Assembly (NCBI GenBank): GCA_949751835.1
Contig: CATKHK010000026.1
Span: 372,001-436,000 of the forward strand
Reading direction: 5' to 3'
Origin: Blepharisma japonicum
Lineage: Eukaryota > Ciliophora > Heterotrichea > Heterotrichida > Blepharismidae
Length of the DNA stretch: 64,000 nucleotides
Part shown: piece after piece, positions 11,719 through 22,015 of the stretch
How the letters are laid out: each line of letters begins with the position of its first letter
How positions within the stretch are numbered: position 1 is the first letter of the stretch
Made by a program: the position numbers and the translations under genes
Notes under the pieces: generated by a model
What the model saw: the letters and a program-made list of their open reading frames with translations, nothing else
Databases searched by the model: none
What the model was told of the DNA's origin: nothing

Positions 11719-13179
11719 CTAATTCATACTTTTCAAATCAGAAGCAACTTGGAAAGAGCAGCCAGTATTAGCCACCACAGCTTCAACAGTAACGCCTCTT
11801 GCAATCTCTGTAAGCGTCATTCCTCCTTCCCTCTTAAACTCAAAAACTCCAAGATCTGTAATCAGGGTATCTACAACTCCTCTCCCAGCAACAGGATAAT
11901 TCCTGCATTCTTCTACAATCTTAGGCTTCCCTTTTCTTGTGTGAGGGGTTAAACAGACAATTCTTGATTTTCTGCTCGAAACTAAGTCCATGGTGACTCC
12001 TATACCTTTGCCTTCACCATGAACACCCCAGTTAGCAAGATCTCCATTTTGGGAGACCTCAAAAGCGCCAACCATAATTAAATCCATATGGCCTCCTCTT
12101 AGAATATTCAATGAATCAAACGATGAAACAATTGAAGCTCCAGTTGCCAAACGGATTGTTTGTCTACCAGTATTAATCAAGTCTGGGTCTGCTTTACCCT
12201 CTTCAGCATATCCACCGACACCAACAACCCCTGGGGTTGAATGGATCCTTATTTTGCTTTTATCTGGGACTGACCGAAAAACTAGCTGTGGTAATCCTAA
12301 TGCGAAATGTATGTACATGCCTTCTTTGATTTCTTTTAAAGCTCTGTTGATAATTTTTAGCTTGTCTGGATTATCTATTCTTGATAATTTTTCTTCTTCT
12401 ACTAAGTGCTCTATAGGTTTTTCATATTTTTCGCCTTTTATAAGTCTTTTTACAAATACTGATGGAGTCACTATAAAATCTGGGTCAAGTTCTCCTTCCT
12501 CTACAATCTCCTCAACCTCTGCAATAGTCACCTTAGCACACATAGCCATCGAAGGATTAAAATTCCTTGCAGTCCTCCGATAAATCAAATTTCCTTGTTT
12601 ATCTGCTTTCCAAGCCTTAACAAACGAATATTGTGTCCTTACCGATTCCTCAAATAAATGTTCAGCACCATAGAAAATTCTTTTTTCTTTTGGGCTTGAA
12701 AAAATTTCTACCCCTTTCCCACCAGGGAAATATTTGATAGGAAATCCACCATCTTCAAAATCAGTACCGACCCCAGTTTTTGTATAAAAACCTGGGATTC
12801 CAGCCCCTCCAGCCCTTATTTTGTCAGCTAAAGTGCCTTCTGGGATCACATTAAGCTCAATATGTCCACTAAGCCATTCATTATAGACTAAGGAAGAATT
12901 TGAAAGATAAGTGGTCGTTAAACGTTTTATTTGTTGTGCTTTTATTAGTGGGTCAAGGCCGTGGTTTGGGTATCCAGAGCTCATAGAATATATATGAAGA
13001 TCATAAGAGCTTAACTCATACAGACCCCTCAACAAATTTTCCGGGACTCCACAGGTACCGTATCCGCCTACTGCTATAGTTGACCCAGGTCTTATATCTT
13101 CTATAGCATCTTGTACAGACTCAAATATCTTGCACCCAAATGAGCGCTTCAAAGTTTTGGTGAGTCTAAACATTAACAT
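11719..13179 (-). CDS. SCOT-family CoA-transferase paralog 1, catalytic Glu replaced
   Basis: 486 residues with both fused alpha and beta halves of succinyl-CoA:3-oxoacid CoA-transferase. The N-terminus 'MFRLTKTLKRSFG' resembles a mitochondrial presequence. The alpha signature is intact ('VGGYGTCGVPENLL'). In the beta half the family motif Ser-Glu-Asn-Gly, whose Glu forms the acyl-CoA intermediate, reads Ser-Thr-Pro-Gly (Thr codon at 12235-12237). The rest of the beta half is well conserved ('RGGHMDLIMVGAFEVS', 'AMDLVSS'-like). The ketone-body activating reaction is therefore unlikely by the usual mechanism. The start could also be Met3. Trp codons are all TGG. A close paralog lies 173 nt upstream. 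Confidence 0.85.
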   Translation of the reverse strand: MLMFRLTKTLKRSFGCKIFESVQDAIEDIRPGSTIAVGGYGTCGVPENLLRGLYELSSYDLHIYSMSSGYPNHGLDPLIKAQQIKRLTTTYLSNSSLVYNEWLSGHIELNVIPEGTLADKIRAGGAGIPGFYTKTGVGTDFEDGGFPIKYFPGGKGVEIFSSPKEKRIFYGAEHLFEESVRTQYSFVKAWKADKQGNLIYRRTARNFNPSMAMCAKVTIAEVEEIVEEGELDPDFIVTPSVFVKRLIKGEKYEKPIEHLVEEEKLSRIDNPDKLKIINRALKEIKEGMYIHFALGLPQLVFRSVPDKSKIRIHSTPGVVGVGGYAEEGKADPDLINTGRQTIRLATGASIVSSFDSLNILRGGHMDLIMVGAFEVSQNGDLANWGVHGEGKGIGVTMDLVSSRKSRIVCLTPHTRKGKPKIVEECRNYPVAGRGVVDTLITDLGVFEFKREGGMTLTEIARGVTVEAVVANTGCSFQVASDLKSMN

Positions 13180-13352
13180 ATTATTAACAACTTATAGCCA
13201 TTATTTATGATATAATACTAAATTGATTTGTTGGATATTTTTTAATTATTATATCCTTTTCCTTTATATTTTAAACATCTCAAAATATAAACTTACCTCT
13301 GGTAATTAATTGTTTTATTAATTCAATTTTTTTCAATGATTTAAATAAGAAA

Positions 13353-14807
13353 TTAATCCATCTTCTTTAAATCTGAGGCCACGATAAATGGAGTGCCTGT
13401 ATTTGCTTTGACAGAGTCTACAGAGACACCTCTAGCGATTTCGGTCAAGGTAATCCCTCCTTCTCTTTTGAATTCAAATACTCCTAGTTCTGTAATGAGA
13501 GTGTCAACAACACCTCTTCCAGTCAAGCCGTCCAAATTGCACTCTTCGACAATCTTGGGTCTCCCATTCCTAGTATGGATCATTGTGCAGACAAGCTTGG
13601 ATTTTCTGCTTGAAACGAGGTCCATGGCTGCTCCGATGCCTTTTTCATGCTCGCCTTCAATGTTCCAGCTTGCAATGTCACCATCTTTTGATATTTCGTA
13701 GGCACCCATCATAATTAAATCTAAATGTCCTCCCCTCATTATATTCATTGAATCACATGATGATACAATTGCAGAGCCTGGAATGAGCTTAATATGCTCT
13801 CTTAAAGCATTTATCAGATCACGGTCTTCTTGTCCTTTTTCTGCAGGCCCTCCAACACCTAGTGCACCAGGGATTGTAAGGATTTTTACTTTCGACTTAT
13901 CTGGGATCATTTTAGAGACAATGCTAATAGGGATTCCAAATCCAAGGTGGAGGTACATCCCCTCTTTAATTTCTTTTAAGGCTCTTTTCGCAATTCTCAG
14001 TCTTTCTGGGTCAATTCTGTCATCAGTGCCTTCATCATCTTCTATAACTTCATGCGGTTTTTCATATTTTTCACCTTTGATAAGTCTATTGACAAAAATC
14101 GAAGGGGTAATTATATGGTCTGGATCAAGTTCTCCTACCTCCACAATTTCTTCAACTTCCACTATTGAGACTTTTGCACAAGTAGCCATTTCAGGGTTGA
14201 AATTTCTGGCTGTTTTATTAAAAATCAAATTTCCTTGCTTGTCAGCTTTATAGGCTTTAATGAACGAAAATTGAGTCCTGATAGATTCCTCAAACAAATT
14301 TTCAACACCTTCAAAGCTTCTTTTTTCCTTTGGCCCTGATAGGATTTCTACTCTTCGACCGCCAGTCATGTATTTTATAGGGAATCCTCCTTCTTCGAAC
14401 TTAGTTCCTACACCTGTTTGGGTGTAAAATCCTGGGATCCCTGCACCTCCAGCTCTAAGTTTGTCAGCTAAGGTGCCGCCAGGGATGATGTCGAGCTCAA
14501 TGTTTCCATTTTTCCATTCTTTATAAGCCAATGAGCCTGGCTCAAGGTAAGTTGTAGTTAAGCGCTTTATCTGGCGAGCTTGAAGAAGAAGGTCAAGTCC
14601 GAAGTCTTTGTGCCCTGAACTCATAGAATAGATGCCGAGGTCCCATGGGCCTAAATGATTAAGAGCTCTTAAGAGATTTTCAGGTACTCCGCATGAACGA
14701 TATCCTCCAACAGCTATCGTTGAGCCTGGAGTTATATCAGCAACAGCATCTTGAGGGTTGTCGAAGATTTTACAATACTGTCTCAATAGTCTACGTCCGC
14801 TGAACAT
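13353..14807 (-). CDS. SCOT-family CoA-transferase paralog 2, catalytic Glu replaced
   Basis: 484 residues, collinear with and clearly similar to the neighbouring paralog, so the two are a tandem duplication. N-terminus 'MFSGRRLLRQYCKIF' looks like a mitochondrial presequence. The alpha signature 'VGGYRSCGVPENLL' is present. The beta-half motif Ser-Glu-Asn-Gly is here Thr-Ile-Pro-Gly (Ile codon at 13872-13874), so the catalytic Glu is lost, as in paralog 1 but with a different residue. Both copies share the Pro in place of Asn, so the change predates the duplication. The intact length and conserved core argue against simple decay. Confidence 0.85.
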   Translation of the reverse strand: MFSGRRLLRQYCKIFDNPQDAVADITPGSTIAVGGYRSCGVPENLLRALNHLGPWDLGIYSMSSGHKDFGLDLLLQARQIKRLTTTYLEPGSLAYKEWKNGNIELDIIPGGTLADKLRAGGAGIPGFYTQTGVGTKFEEGGFPIKYMTGGRRVEILSGPKEKRSFEGVENLFEESIRTQFSFIKAYKADKQGNLIFNKTARNFNPEMATCAKVSIVEVEEIVEVGELDPDHIITPSIFVNRLIKGEKYEKPHEVIEDDEGTDDRIDPERLRIAKRALKEIKEGMYLHLGFGIPISIVSKMIPDKSKVKILTIPGALGVGGPAEKGQEDRDLINALREHIKLIPGSAIVSSCDSMNIMRGGHLDLIMMGAYEISKDGDIASWNIEGEHEKGIGAAMDLVSSRKSKLVCTMIHTRNGRPKIVEECNLDGLTGRGVVDTLITELGVFEFKREGGITLTEIARGVSVDSVKANTGTPFIVASDLKKMD

Positions 14808-15395
14808 TTTCTTTTATTTCAGCCATCTGTATCAGTGAAATTGTTAAAATCAGCCTCAACAAAGGCCTGAATTTTTTATGTGAAGGATTTATAAGAATTA
14901 TCAGTGTTTTTACTTGGGAAAAGGTTATAGGTGTTTTTAAGATTTTTGGATTTATTAAAAATTGATTGGTATATAAGTAAGGAACTTGATGTAAATTTAC
15001 GTGTAATTAAATTATTAGAGATTACTACACAATTGCAAGATAATTTTCACTGGATTTTTGAAAACAAGAAGTTAAGCTTATAGGAAAATTAAATGGCCAT
15101 TTATTGGATTATAGAAGATTAATCAGTAATTAAGATTTTCGGATTTAAAAACTTCTATTATGTCGAGATTTTGCTAAAATAAGCTAAGATTTTTCCTAAT
15201 TTAATATTTAGGCCCAAATTTATTAATTTCACATATTATTTATTTCTTATAAATTTTTTGAATAATTAATTTAAAATTATCAAAAAATATATTTCCTGTT
15301 GAATTTTCAATAAAAGATATTCCTTTATCAAAATTTCCTCTCAACAATTTAAATAATTCAAATTACATTATTATTAGCTATTAATTAATTCCATA
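14808..15395. other. divergent intergenic region, no gene seen
   Basis: About 590 AT-rich bases between the start of SCOT paralog 2 (minus) and a coiled-coil gene (plus). It should contain both promoters. I see no frame of note, no tRNA and no repeat array. Confidence 0.6.
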
Positions 15396-16835
15396 ATGGC
15401 AGCACAAACTCTAGATGAAAGGATCAATTCTCTTTCAACCCTAGTTGACGAGCTATCTCAAGACCAAGAAAAATATGAGCCTTTAGTCACCCTTGTGGAC
15501 AGTGTGCCAAATCTCCTAAAACTTGACCAAATCTTAAGCTCTTTTAAAAAGAAATCACGTGACCTCAAAGAACAGCTTAAAGCCAACAAAGCACTCATTA
15601 AAGCTACTAAGGACAACTTAAACACTTATGAAGACCGAGCCAAACGTGAGCTAGAAATGGCTACTATCAAGCGTGACAAAGAAAACAGGATCCTAGGGAC
15701 TAGGCTTGGAAACGTCGAAAATTCCTTTAAACAGCTGAGCATTGATAACCAAGTTGTTCTAAAAACCTTAGAAATCCAAATAAAAGAAGAAGTCTGTGGG
15801 GTTGTACAACATGTAGAAGACGAGCTGACTGAGCAGCAAAAAGATTTTAAAGCAAAATTAGCAGCCAATCAAGAAGAAATCAAAAAATACAAGGCAAGAT
15901 TGTTAGAAACGTCAAAAAAAGCTGCAGAAGAGCTGAAACAGTATGAAGAAGTCCATGGGGCAAGGATACAGAAAATGCAAAAAGAAGGTAAAGGAAATGA
16001 CCCAAACCAAGCTAAAGGGAGAGAAAATATGAAAAATTGGCTTGTCCAAGAGGTTACCACAAGACTAGAAAATGCAGTCCAACAGTGTCATATAAAATAT
16101 GAGCAGCGCTTTAAAAGCTTGAATTTAAAATACAACGAAGAACTCTTAAGCTTGAGAGCTGAAGTAGAACAAGTTAGAGACAGTATTTTAAATAAAGGAG
16201 TAAAGCCTGCAGAAAGACCTGAATCCCAGCTAGAATTTAATAATGAAAATGCTAGAAGACTTATTAACCACGTAGCAGCATTTTCTGCATCAAGCTTAGA
16301 CAATTTGTTAGAAATTGCGATGACTATAGCTGAAAATATTGAAGAAATTGGAAATTCTCAGTCAGAAGCAGAAGAAATTTTGGCTTTTAAAGAAAATATC
16401 AAAGGGCTGAAAGAGAGTTTGGCAAACCTTGAAACAAGGATAGATGCTGATCTTTATAATATTCAAGAAAGCTTAAGGAAAGCAGGGTTATCTGCTAAAG
16501 AGTTTGCAAAGCCTAATGAAAAAGTTAGAGAAGAAATTGCGAAAACCCAAAGACTTATGAAGGAAGGCGATTTAAACAAAGCAAATATAAAAAATAAAAT
16601 CGGAAAAGTAGGTGAAGAAATCTCAGAAATTGAGAAAAGGATGTTCACGCTAGCTAGACAAAAAGGATTGAGCATTAGAGAAGAAGAAAATCCTCCTGCA
16701 GCTGTCCAACCTCAGAATAAGCAAAATAAAAATCAGGAGGAAGAAGATAGCGTGGATATGGGAAGCAGCGATGAGGAATCTTCAGAAAAAATAAGCTCAA
16801 GTGAAGAAATTTTATCAGAAGAAGACCTAGATTAA
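15396..16835 (+). CDS. long coiled-coil protein with acidic Ser-rich tail
   Basis: 479 residues starting MAAQTLDERINSLSTLVDEL. Residues ~30-430 are almost all heptad-like helix rich in Glu, Lys, Leu and Ala. The last ~45 residues are acidic with Ser-Ser-Asp/Glu runs that look like casein kinase 2 sites. The N-terminal 'LVDSVPNLLKLDQILSSFKK' is less charged and may be a small cap domain. No signal peptide or membrane segment. The family is not recognised; a cytoskeletal or basal-body protein is possible but not shown. The ATG follows an AT-rich leader, with no upstream in-frame ATG close by. Confidence 0.75.
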   Translation: MAAQTLDERINSLSTLVDELSQDQEKYEPLVTLVDSVPNLLKLDQILSSFKKKSRDLKEQLKANKALIKATKDNLNTYEDRAKRELEMATIKRDKENRILGTRLGNVENSFKQLSIDNQVVLKTLEIQIKEEVCGVVQHVEDELTEQQKDFKAKLAANQEEIKKYKARLLETSKKAAEELKQYEEVHGARIQKMQKEGKGNDPNQAKGRENMKNWLVQEVTTRLENAVQQCHIKYEQRFKSLNLKYNEELLSLRAEVEQVRDSILNKGVKPAERPESQLEFNNENARRLINHVAAFSASSLDNLLEIAMTIAENIEEIGNSQSEAEEILAFKENIKGLKESLANLETRIDADLYNIQESLRKAGLSAKEFAKPNEKVREEIAKTQRLMKEGDLNKANIKNKIGKVGEEISEIEKRMFTLARQKGLSIREEENPPAAVQPQNKQNKNQEEEDSVDMGSSDEESSEKISSSEEILSEEDLD

Positions 16836-17116
16836 GTTAATAATTACTCTATTTATGAGGCTTTATTTTTTTGATTTTGATAAGTTATTGCAATAAAAAT
16901 TAGGTGAATTGTATTAAATAATGCATATTTTAATATTTAATTTTAATTAATTAATTAATTTTACTTATAAATTCAATAATAAATGTTTTCTATAATAATT
17001 ATCCCAATAAATACCAAAATCTTATTTATAATATCTTCAGACTAATAATCAATTTAAAAAAAATACCCCATAATATTCAATTAACGCAGCTGCCAAAATT
17101 TTTAAAGTAAAATAAA

Positions 17117-18382
17117 ATGGAAGAAAATATTATCCCTGAAAGCCAGAATATCATTGCTGCACAAAATGGCTCGAAGATAGAAACAGCAAACAATAACGCT
17201 TGAAAAGACGAGAAACGCTGCATTGTCTGCAATAGCAAGTTTAATAGAGTAGGAATTCCAATGCAGAAAAATTGCTGCTCCTTTTGCTTTAGGGCTGTAT
17301 GCTCGAAATGTTCTGAAAATCATATAAAAGATGAGGCCACAAATGAAAAGAAAAAAATATGTGACAGGTGCTTTGACACCAAAATGGAAAGCGTTGATGC
17401 GAACTATTTGACACAAGAAGTACAGACGAAATCACTTATTTTAGGAAATAATGAAAAACAGTTGCATGAAGGGGCAAAAATGCTAATGCAAGAAAAACAT
17501 CATAGAGAAGAAGCTGAAAAAAAGGCAGCCGAATGGGAAAGTAAAATAATTGAACAAGAAGAAACTGAAAATTTACTTAGAAAGCAGCTTGAGGAGATAA
17601 AATCTAAAATCGCAGAAGTAAAATCTCTAAACAAACAAAAAAAATCAGAGGTAAATGATTTAAAATCAACAATAAAAGAAAAAATTGAGATAAGAGAGCG
17701 ATTAGAACAAAAAATTTCAGAACAAAACGAAGAAATTAACATCACACAAATACAGATTGAAGAAACTAAACAAGCAATTAGTAGCAAAGAAGAGACAATA
17801 GTAAATCTTAAAAACGAGCTAGAAAATAAAGAAGAGTTCGCAAAAGAAGCAGAAAAAATAAAGCAAGCCAAAGCTGAAGAAGTTAAAACCCTTAAAAAAC
17901 AAAATCAAGAAAAAGCTATAGAAATTCTAAAAGCAAAAGAGATGGTCGATTTCCAAATTTCAGACATAAAAAAACTTAAAGAAAATCTATCTGTTCTTAA
18001 TGATAATGGAGAAAAGTTAGAAGAATCCTTAAAAGAGCAAAACCACATCGTCAATGAATTAACCGCAACTATTCAAGAGCTTAATGTAAGAGGAAAAAAA
18101 GCACAAGAGCTACTGGAAAAAAGAAAAGCGAAGAAAAAAGAATTAAAATCAAAAATTCAGGAGCTGAAGACTTCTGAAGAAATCAAAACCGAAGAAAATA
18201 AAAAATCAGAACTTGATGCACAAAAAATAATGGAAGACATAGAAAAAAATAGAAAAGAAATAGAAATAAAGCAAAAAGAAATATTAGAAATTAGAGAAAT
18301 TATGAGGCAAAATGAGCTTGCTAAAAAATCGAAGCAGGAGCCTTTAGAAAATAACCCTTGCAGCAATTGTTCAGTATTTTAA
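17117..18382 (+). CDS. FYVE-like zinc finger plus coiled coil with CaaX-type tail
   Basis: 421 residues. Residues 29-95 hold eight Cys in the FYVE spacing, preceded by the 'WxxD'-type Trp-Lys-Asp-Glu, whose Trp29 is a TGA codon. The lipid-binding basic patch R(R/K)HHCR is replaced by 'KNCCSFCFR', so this is a FYVE-related finger and PI3P binding is doubtful. Residues ~100-400 are one long coiled coil (Glu/Lys/Ile-rich). The C-terminus is CSNCSVF, where the last four residues Cys-Ser-Val-Phe could be a prenylation (CaaX) box. A second coiled-coil protein at 48295-49191 has the same type of tail. Likely a membrane-attached tether; exact role unknown. Confidence 0.8.
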
Positions 18383-18452
18383 AAATTTATAATATTTTAT
18401 TATTCCAAATTGCTTATTAAATTATAAAAATACATTTTCATCATATAATAAA

Positions 18453-20213
18453 ATGTGTGGAATTTTTCTTATACTTTCAAGATTAATTTCTAATCTACCA
18501 CCACACAAGCTACACAAAGCTATTACACTAGAAGTTGAAAATGAATTAGCAAGAAGAGGCCCTGATTTTCAAGGCAAACTTGAAAAAGATGATATCAAAC
18601 TGTTATCAAGTGTCCTTCACTTACGAGGAAAATCATTAGTAGAGCAGCCACAGTCCAAAGACCATATATGATTAGCATGAAATGGAGAAGTTTTTGGAGC
18701 AAATATATATGAAAATACAGACTATGATCTTAATGCAAATGATACTTTACAAATTTTAGATAAACTACTTACGAATAACCCCTTGCAAGTATTTTCCCAA
18801 ATAGAAGGCCCATTTGCTTTTATTGTTATTGACTGAATTGAAGAAGCTATCTGGTTCGGTAGAGACTTTCTAGGAAGGAGAAGCCTTGTGATATACCAAG
18901 ATAATAATACATTACAAATAGGCTCTATCGGGTTAGGCCAAGAGGTCCCAACTGGAGGAATTTTTAAAATTTCATTAAAAGAAAATCGTTGCGAACATAT
19001 AGTTTGGCCTTTTCCTGGATTAAATTTACCAAGTTCTTTAAGGTTTTCTAATGAAGAAAATTTCGATGAAAAAATTTCAAATGAAACTTTTGAAAGTATT
19101 TTATCCAAAAGTGTCCAAAAAAGAGTCATAGGATATGGAGATATCGGAATTTTATTTTCCGGAGGAATTGATTCCACAATAATCGCAGCACTCGCCCATC
19201 GTTTTCTTCCTGAAAATTCCCCAATCTATCTTCTAAATGTCGCTTTTACAAGTGAAGCTCCAGACAGAGAAACTGCTTTACAAAGCTACCATGAGCTTCA
19301 ATCAGCCTGTCCAAATCGAAACTTTTTACTTATCTGTATTAATGCTTCTCAATCTGATATAGACGCCTCTCGAGATCATATCGTCCAACTTTTAGCTACA
19401 AATGATACAAGAATGGATTTTAGCATAGGCACAGCTCTTTATTTTGCAAGTAAAGGTGAAGGAATATTAGAATCAACAGGAGAATTTATTAAATTCCCAG
19501 GAAAAATTTTATTAAGTGGCTCAGGGGCTGACGAAATTTTGGGAGGCTACTCACGCTATAGAAGTAATTTTTTGCAATATTTAGAAGAAGGAGTCATTAG
19601 AGAAATGAGCTTGGATTTAGATAGAATTTGGCATAGAAATTTAGGAAGAGATGATAGAGTTACTGCTACACATGGAAGAGAGCTGAGATTTCCGTTTCTT
19701 GATACTTATTTGTGGAAGTTTCTATCTAAATTACCATTGAAAGAAGTTTGTAGATTTGATGTGCCACATATGGATAAGTGGATATTAAGAGAATTGGCAA
19801 AAAATATAGGAATTCCTAATGCTGGGGTTTTGAAAAAAAGAGCTATACAGTTTGGAACGAGGATTGCACAACTTTGTAATATAGCGGAGTGTGGTTCAAA
19901 TAGAAAAGCAAAAGGATGAATTGGGATGGAAAATGATAGGCAAAGCCAATTGGAAAGTGAGGTTGAGTGGGCAAGTTTTAGACTTATTTTGAAATATTTA
20001 GAAAATAGTTCTGAAGACTTAGAAAAAAGTATCAAAAAATTATTAAGCCCAAATATAAAAGGTAAAGAAAAACGACACATTATGAGAGTATATCTCGGAG
20101 ATTATATACAAATTATGAAAGAAATTTCAATTGAAAGTACAGTTTCTCAAATTAAAAATTATGACATAGCAAATCTTCCGAATTTTGGTATAAATTTGAA
20201 CAAATATAACTAG
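18453..20213 (+). CDS. ASNSD1: ASNSD1-type asparagine synthetase homolog fused to UPF0488 domain
   Basis: 586 residues with four TGA codons read as Trp. Cys2 ('MCGIF') starts a class II glutamine amidotransferase domain that includes the conserved 'LAWNGEVFG', whose Trp is a TGA. The ATP-pyrophosphatase loop 'SGGIDS' lies near residue 235, and 'LLSGSGADEILGGYSRYR' follows, as in ASNSD1. After Trp489 (TGA at 19917-19919) the frame continues into ~95 residues like UPF0488/C8orf33 (DUF4615): 'SEVEW', 'LLSP', 'KEKRHIMRVYLGDY'. No TAA or TAG separates the two parts. An in-frame ATG lies 6 nt after the TGA, so termination and reinitiation is the alternative. Confidence 0.85.
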
Positions 20214-20371
20214 TTATAATACATTTAAGTGTTTTTCTCGGGCTAACTATAAACAGAATAATCATCTCTCTACAAAATAAGGGGACTATTTCTTCATCTT
20301 TATAGAATCTACATTTTTTGTCTAATCATTATCATTATTTATAGCTTACATTTTTCTCCCTATTTTTTATT

Positions 20372-21832
20372 TTAAGACTCATTTTCTTTGTATCTTCTCT
20401 CTAAATTTTTTTGATGTGATTGCTGAAGTACTAAAAGTGCATCATAAGCAGTTGGACGGTTATTTCCATCAAGTTCCCAACTGCTTCTCATAAGATTTGC
20501 TAACTCAGGGTATTTTTCTTCAAACACTTTATCTATAATCGGCCTTTTCTCTTCATAAACAAGTTGATAAATCATTTCTTCTTTTCCTATAGAAGCTTTT
20601 TCTAAATTTGTAGGTTTTTTAGCTTTGATAAAAGCACAAGGAGGCAATTTCAAAAATAGCCAATAAAGTGTCATTCCTAAAGACCAGATATCAGATTTTT
20701 CTGTGTATTGCTCTTTTTGCAAAATTTCTGGAGCTGCATAATTTATAGTAAATCCATGAGACCTTTTATTTGATTCCAGATTTCCTAAAGCTAGCCCAAA
20801 ATCTCCAAGTTTGCAACGCGTATTCTCACATACAAAAATATTATCAGGCTTTATATCTAAATGGCTAATTCCTTTCGAGTGCATAAAAGCTAACCCACAT
20901 GCAGCATCAATAGCGAATTCTATTCTTTTTACCATGTCTACTTCATGCTCTTTTAAATATTTTTTTAAGCTTCCATAACTACAATATTCTAATACAAGGC
21001 CTATCATAGTTCCATATTCTACAATTCCAAAACATCTTATCACATTTTCATGATTAGATGCCATTAGAAATCTTGCTTCATTTATAAAGGCAAGATCTTC
21101 ATTCATAGCTGCTGTTTTTTTATATAATTTAATAACAACTTCTATTTCAGTTGTCGAAACATTTTTTTCTTCTTCCCTAGGTGATCGATATTGCATAATG
21201 CTATTTATTCTTTCTTGCTTACAAAGAGAAGTATCTAGCAAAATTGTATTTCTATGGATTTGTCCGAAGCCTCCTTGGCCAATTAGAAGGTCATTTCTAT
21301 CGAGAATTTTATACTTAAAAATATCAATCGAAAGCTTTTCATATGAATTATAAGCATTTTTTGATAGAACTTTTTCAGGATTTTGGGAAATCATAAAATT
21401 AGTTAACCATCTTGCTACCGTGACCTTGTATTCATCCCGGGAGATTTGAGGAAATATAATAATCAGACGATCTAACATATTATTTGTAATCATGATACAA
21501 AAATCAAAATTTCTCTGGTAAAATTTACAAACCATATAGTCCTTAGGTAAATAATCAAATTGAACGCCTAAATCAAAAATTCTAATAAACCGATCAATAA
21601 TGTAGTTTATTTCTTCATCATGGATTAATCCTAACTCATAAAATCTTTCCAAGCTTGAGTTCCTAGATGATTCAGTTAAGTATTCTATGCTTACTTCACA
21701 AATGAAAGTTGATAATTCTTTATCATTTCTTATAATTTGTTCCTTAATTGATAGAGTAGAATTATCCTCTACATCCATCAGAGTGTCTATTTCTGGTTTA
21801 AGACTCATAATCATATCAGATCCATTACTCAT
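20372..21832 (-). CDS. TKL-like serine/threonine protein kinase
   Basis: 486 residues. The first ~190 are helical and unassigned. The kinase domain follows: glycine loop 'IGQGGFGQIH', a ~40-residue insert, then the beta-3 lysine in 'VVIKLYKK', catalytic loop 'HLDIKPDNIF', DFG as 'GDFGLALG', and 'APEILQ'. The catalytic Asp and Lys are present, so it should be active. 'HLDIKPDN' and the P-loop point to the TKL or RIP-like side of the kinome rather than to AGC or CMK. The protein ends shortly after the last kinase helix. It converges on the ASNSD1 gene with 158 nt between stops. Confidence 0.85.
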   Translation of the reverse strand: MSNGSDMIMSLKPEIDTLMDVEDNSTLSIKEQIIRNDKELSTFICEVSIEYLTESSRNSSLERFYELGLIHDEEINYIIDRFIRIFDLGVQFDYLPKDYMVCKFYQRNFDFCIMITNNMLDRLIIIFPQISRDEYKVTVARWLTNFMISQNPEKVLSKNAYNSYEKLSIDIFKYKILDRNDLLIGQGGFGQIHRNTILLDTSLCKQERINSIMQYRSPREEEKNVSTTEIEVVIKLYKKTAAMNEDLAFINEARFLMASNHENVIRCFGIVEYGTMIGLVLEYCSYGSLKKYLKEHEVDMVKRIEFAIDAACGLAFMHSKGISHLDIKPDNIFVCENTRCKLGDFGLALGNLESNKRSHGFTINYAAPEILQKEQYTEKSDIWSLGMTLYWLFLKLPPCAFIKAKKPTNLEKASIGKEEMIYQLVYEEKRPIIDKVFEEKYPELANLMRSSWELDGNNRPTAYDALLVLQQSHQKNLERRYKENES

Positions 21833-22015
21833 ATTTATTATTATGAAAATAGATTTATAGATTATTCGAAAAACATAGAAATGAGAGAATTATAAATTTC
21901 CTAGGTAATGTGGGCACTTTTATCAATATATTTAGAGACTTATTTTAGGACTCTATAGAAATCTTGCACCTTCCTTTTAATAGGTAATAATAATTTTCAG
22001 ATAATCAAGCCACTG

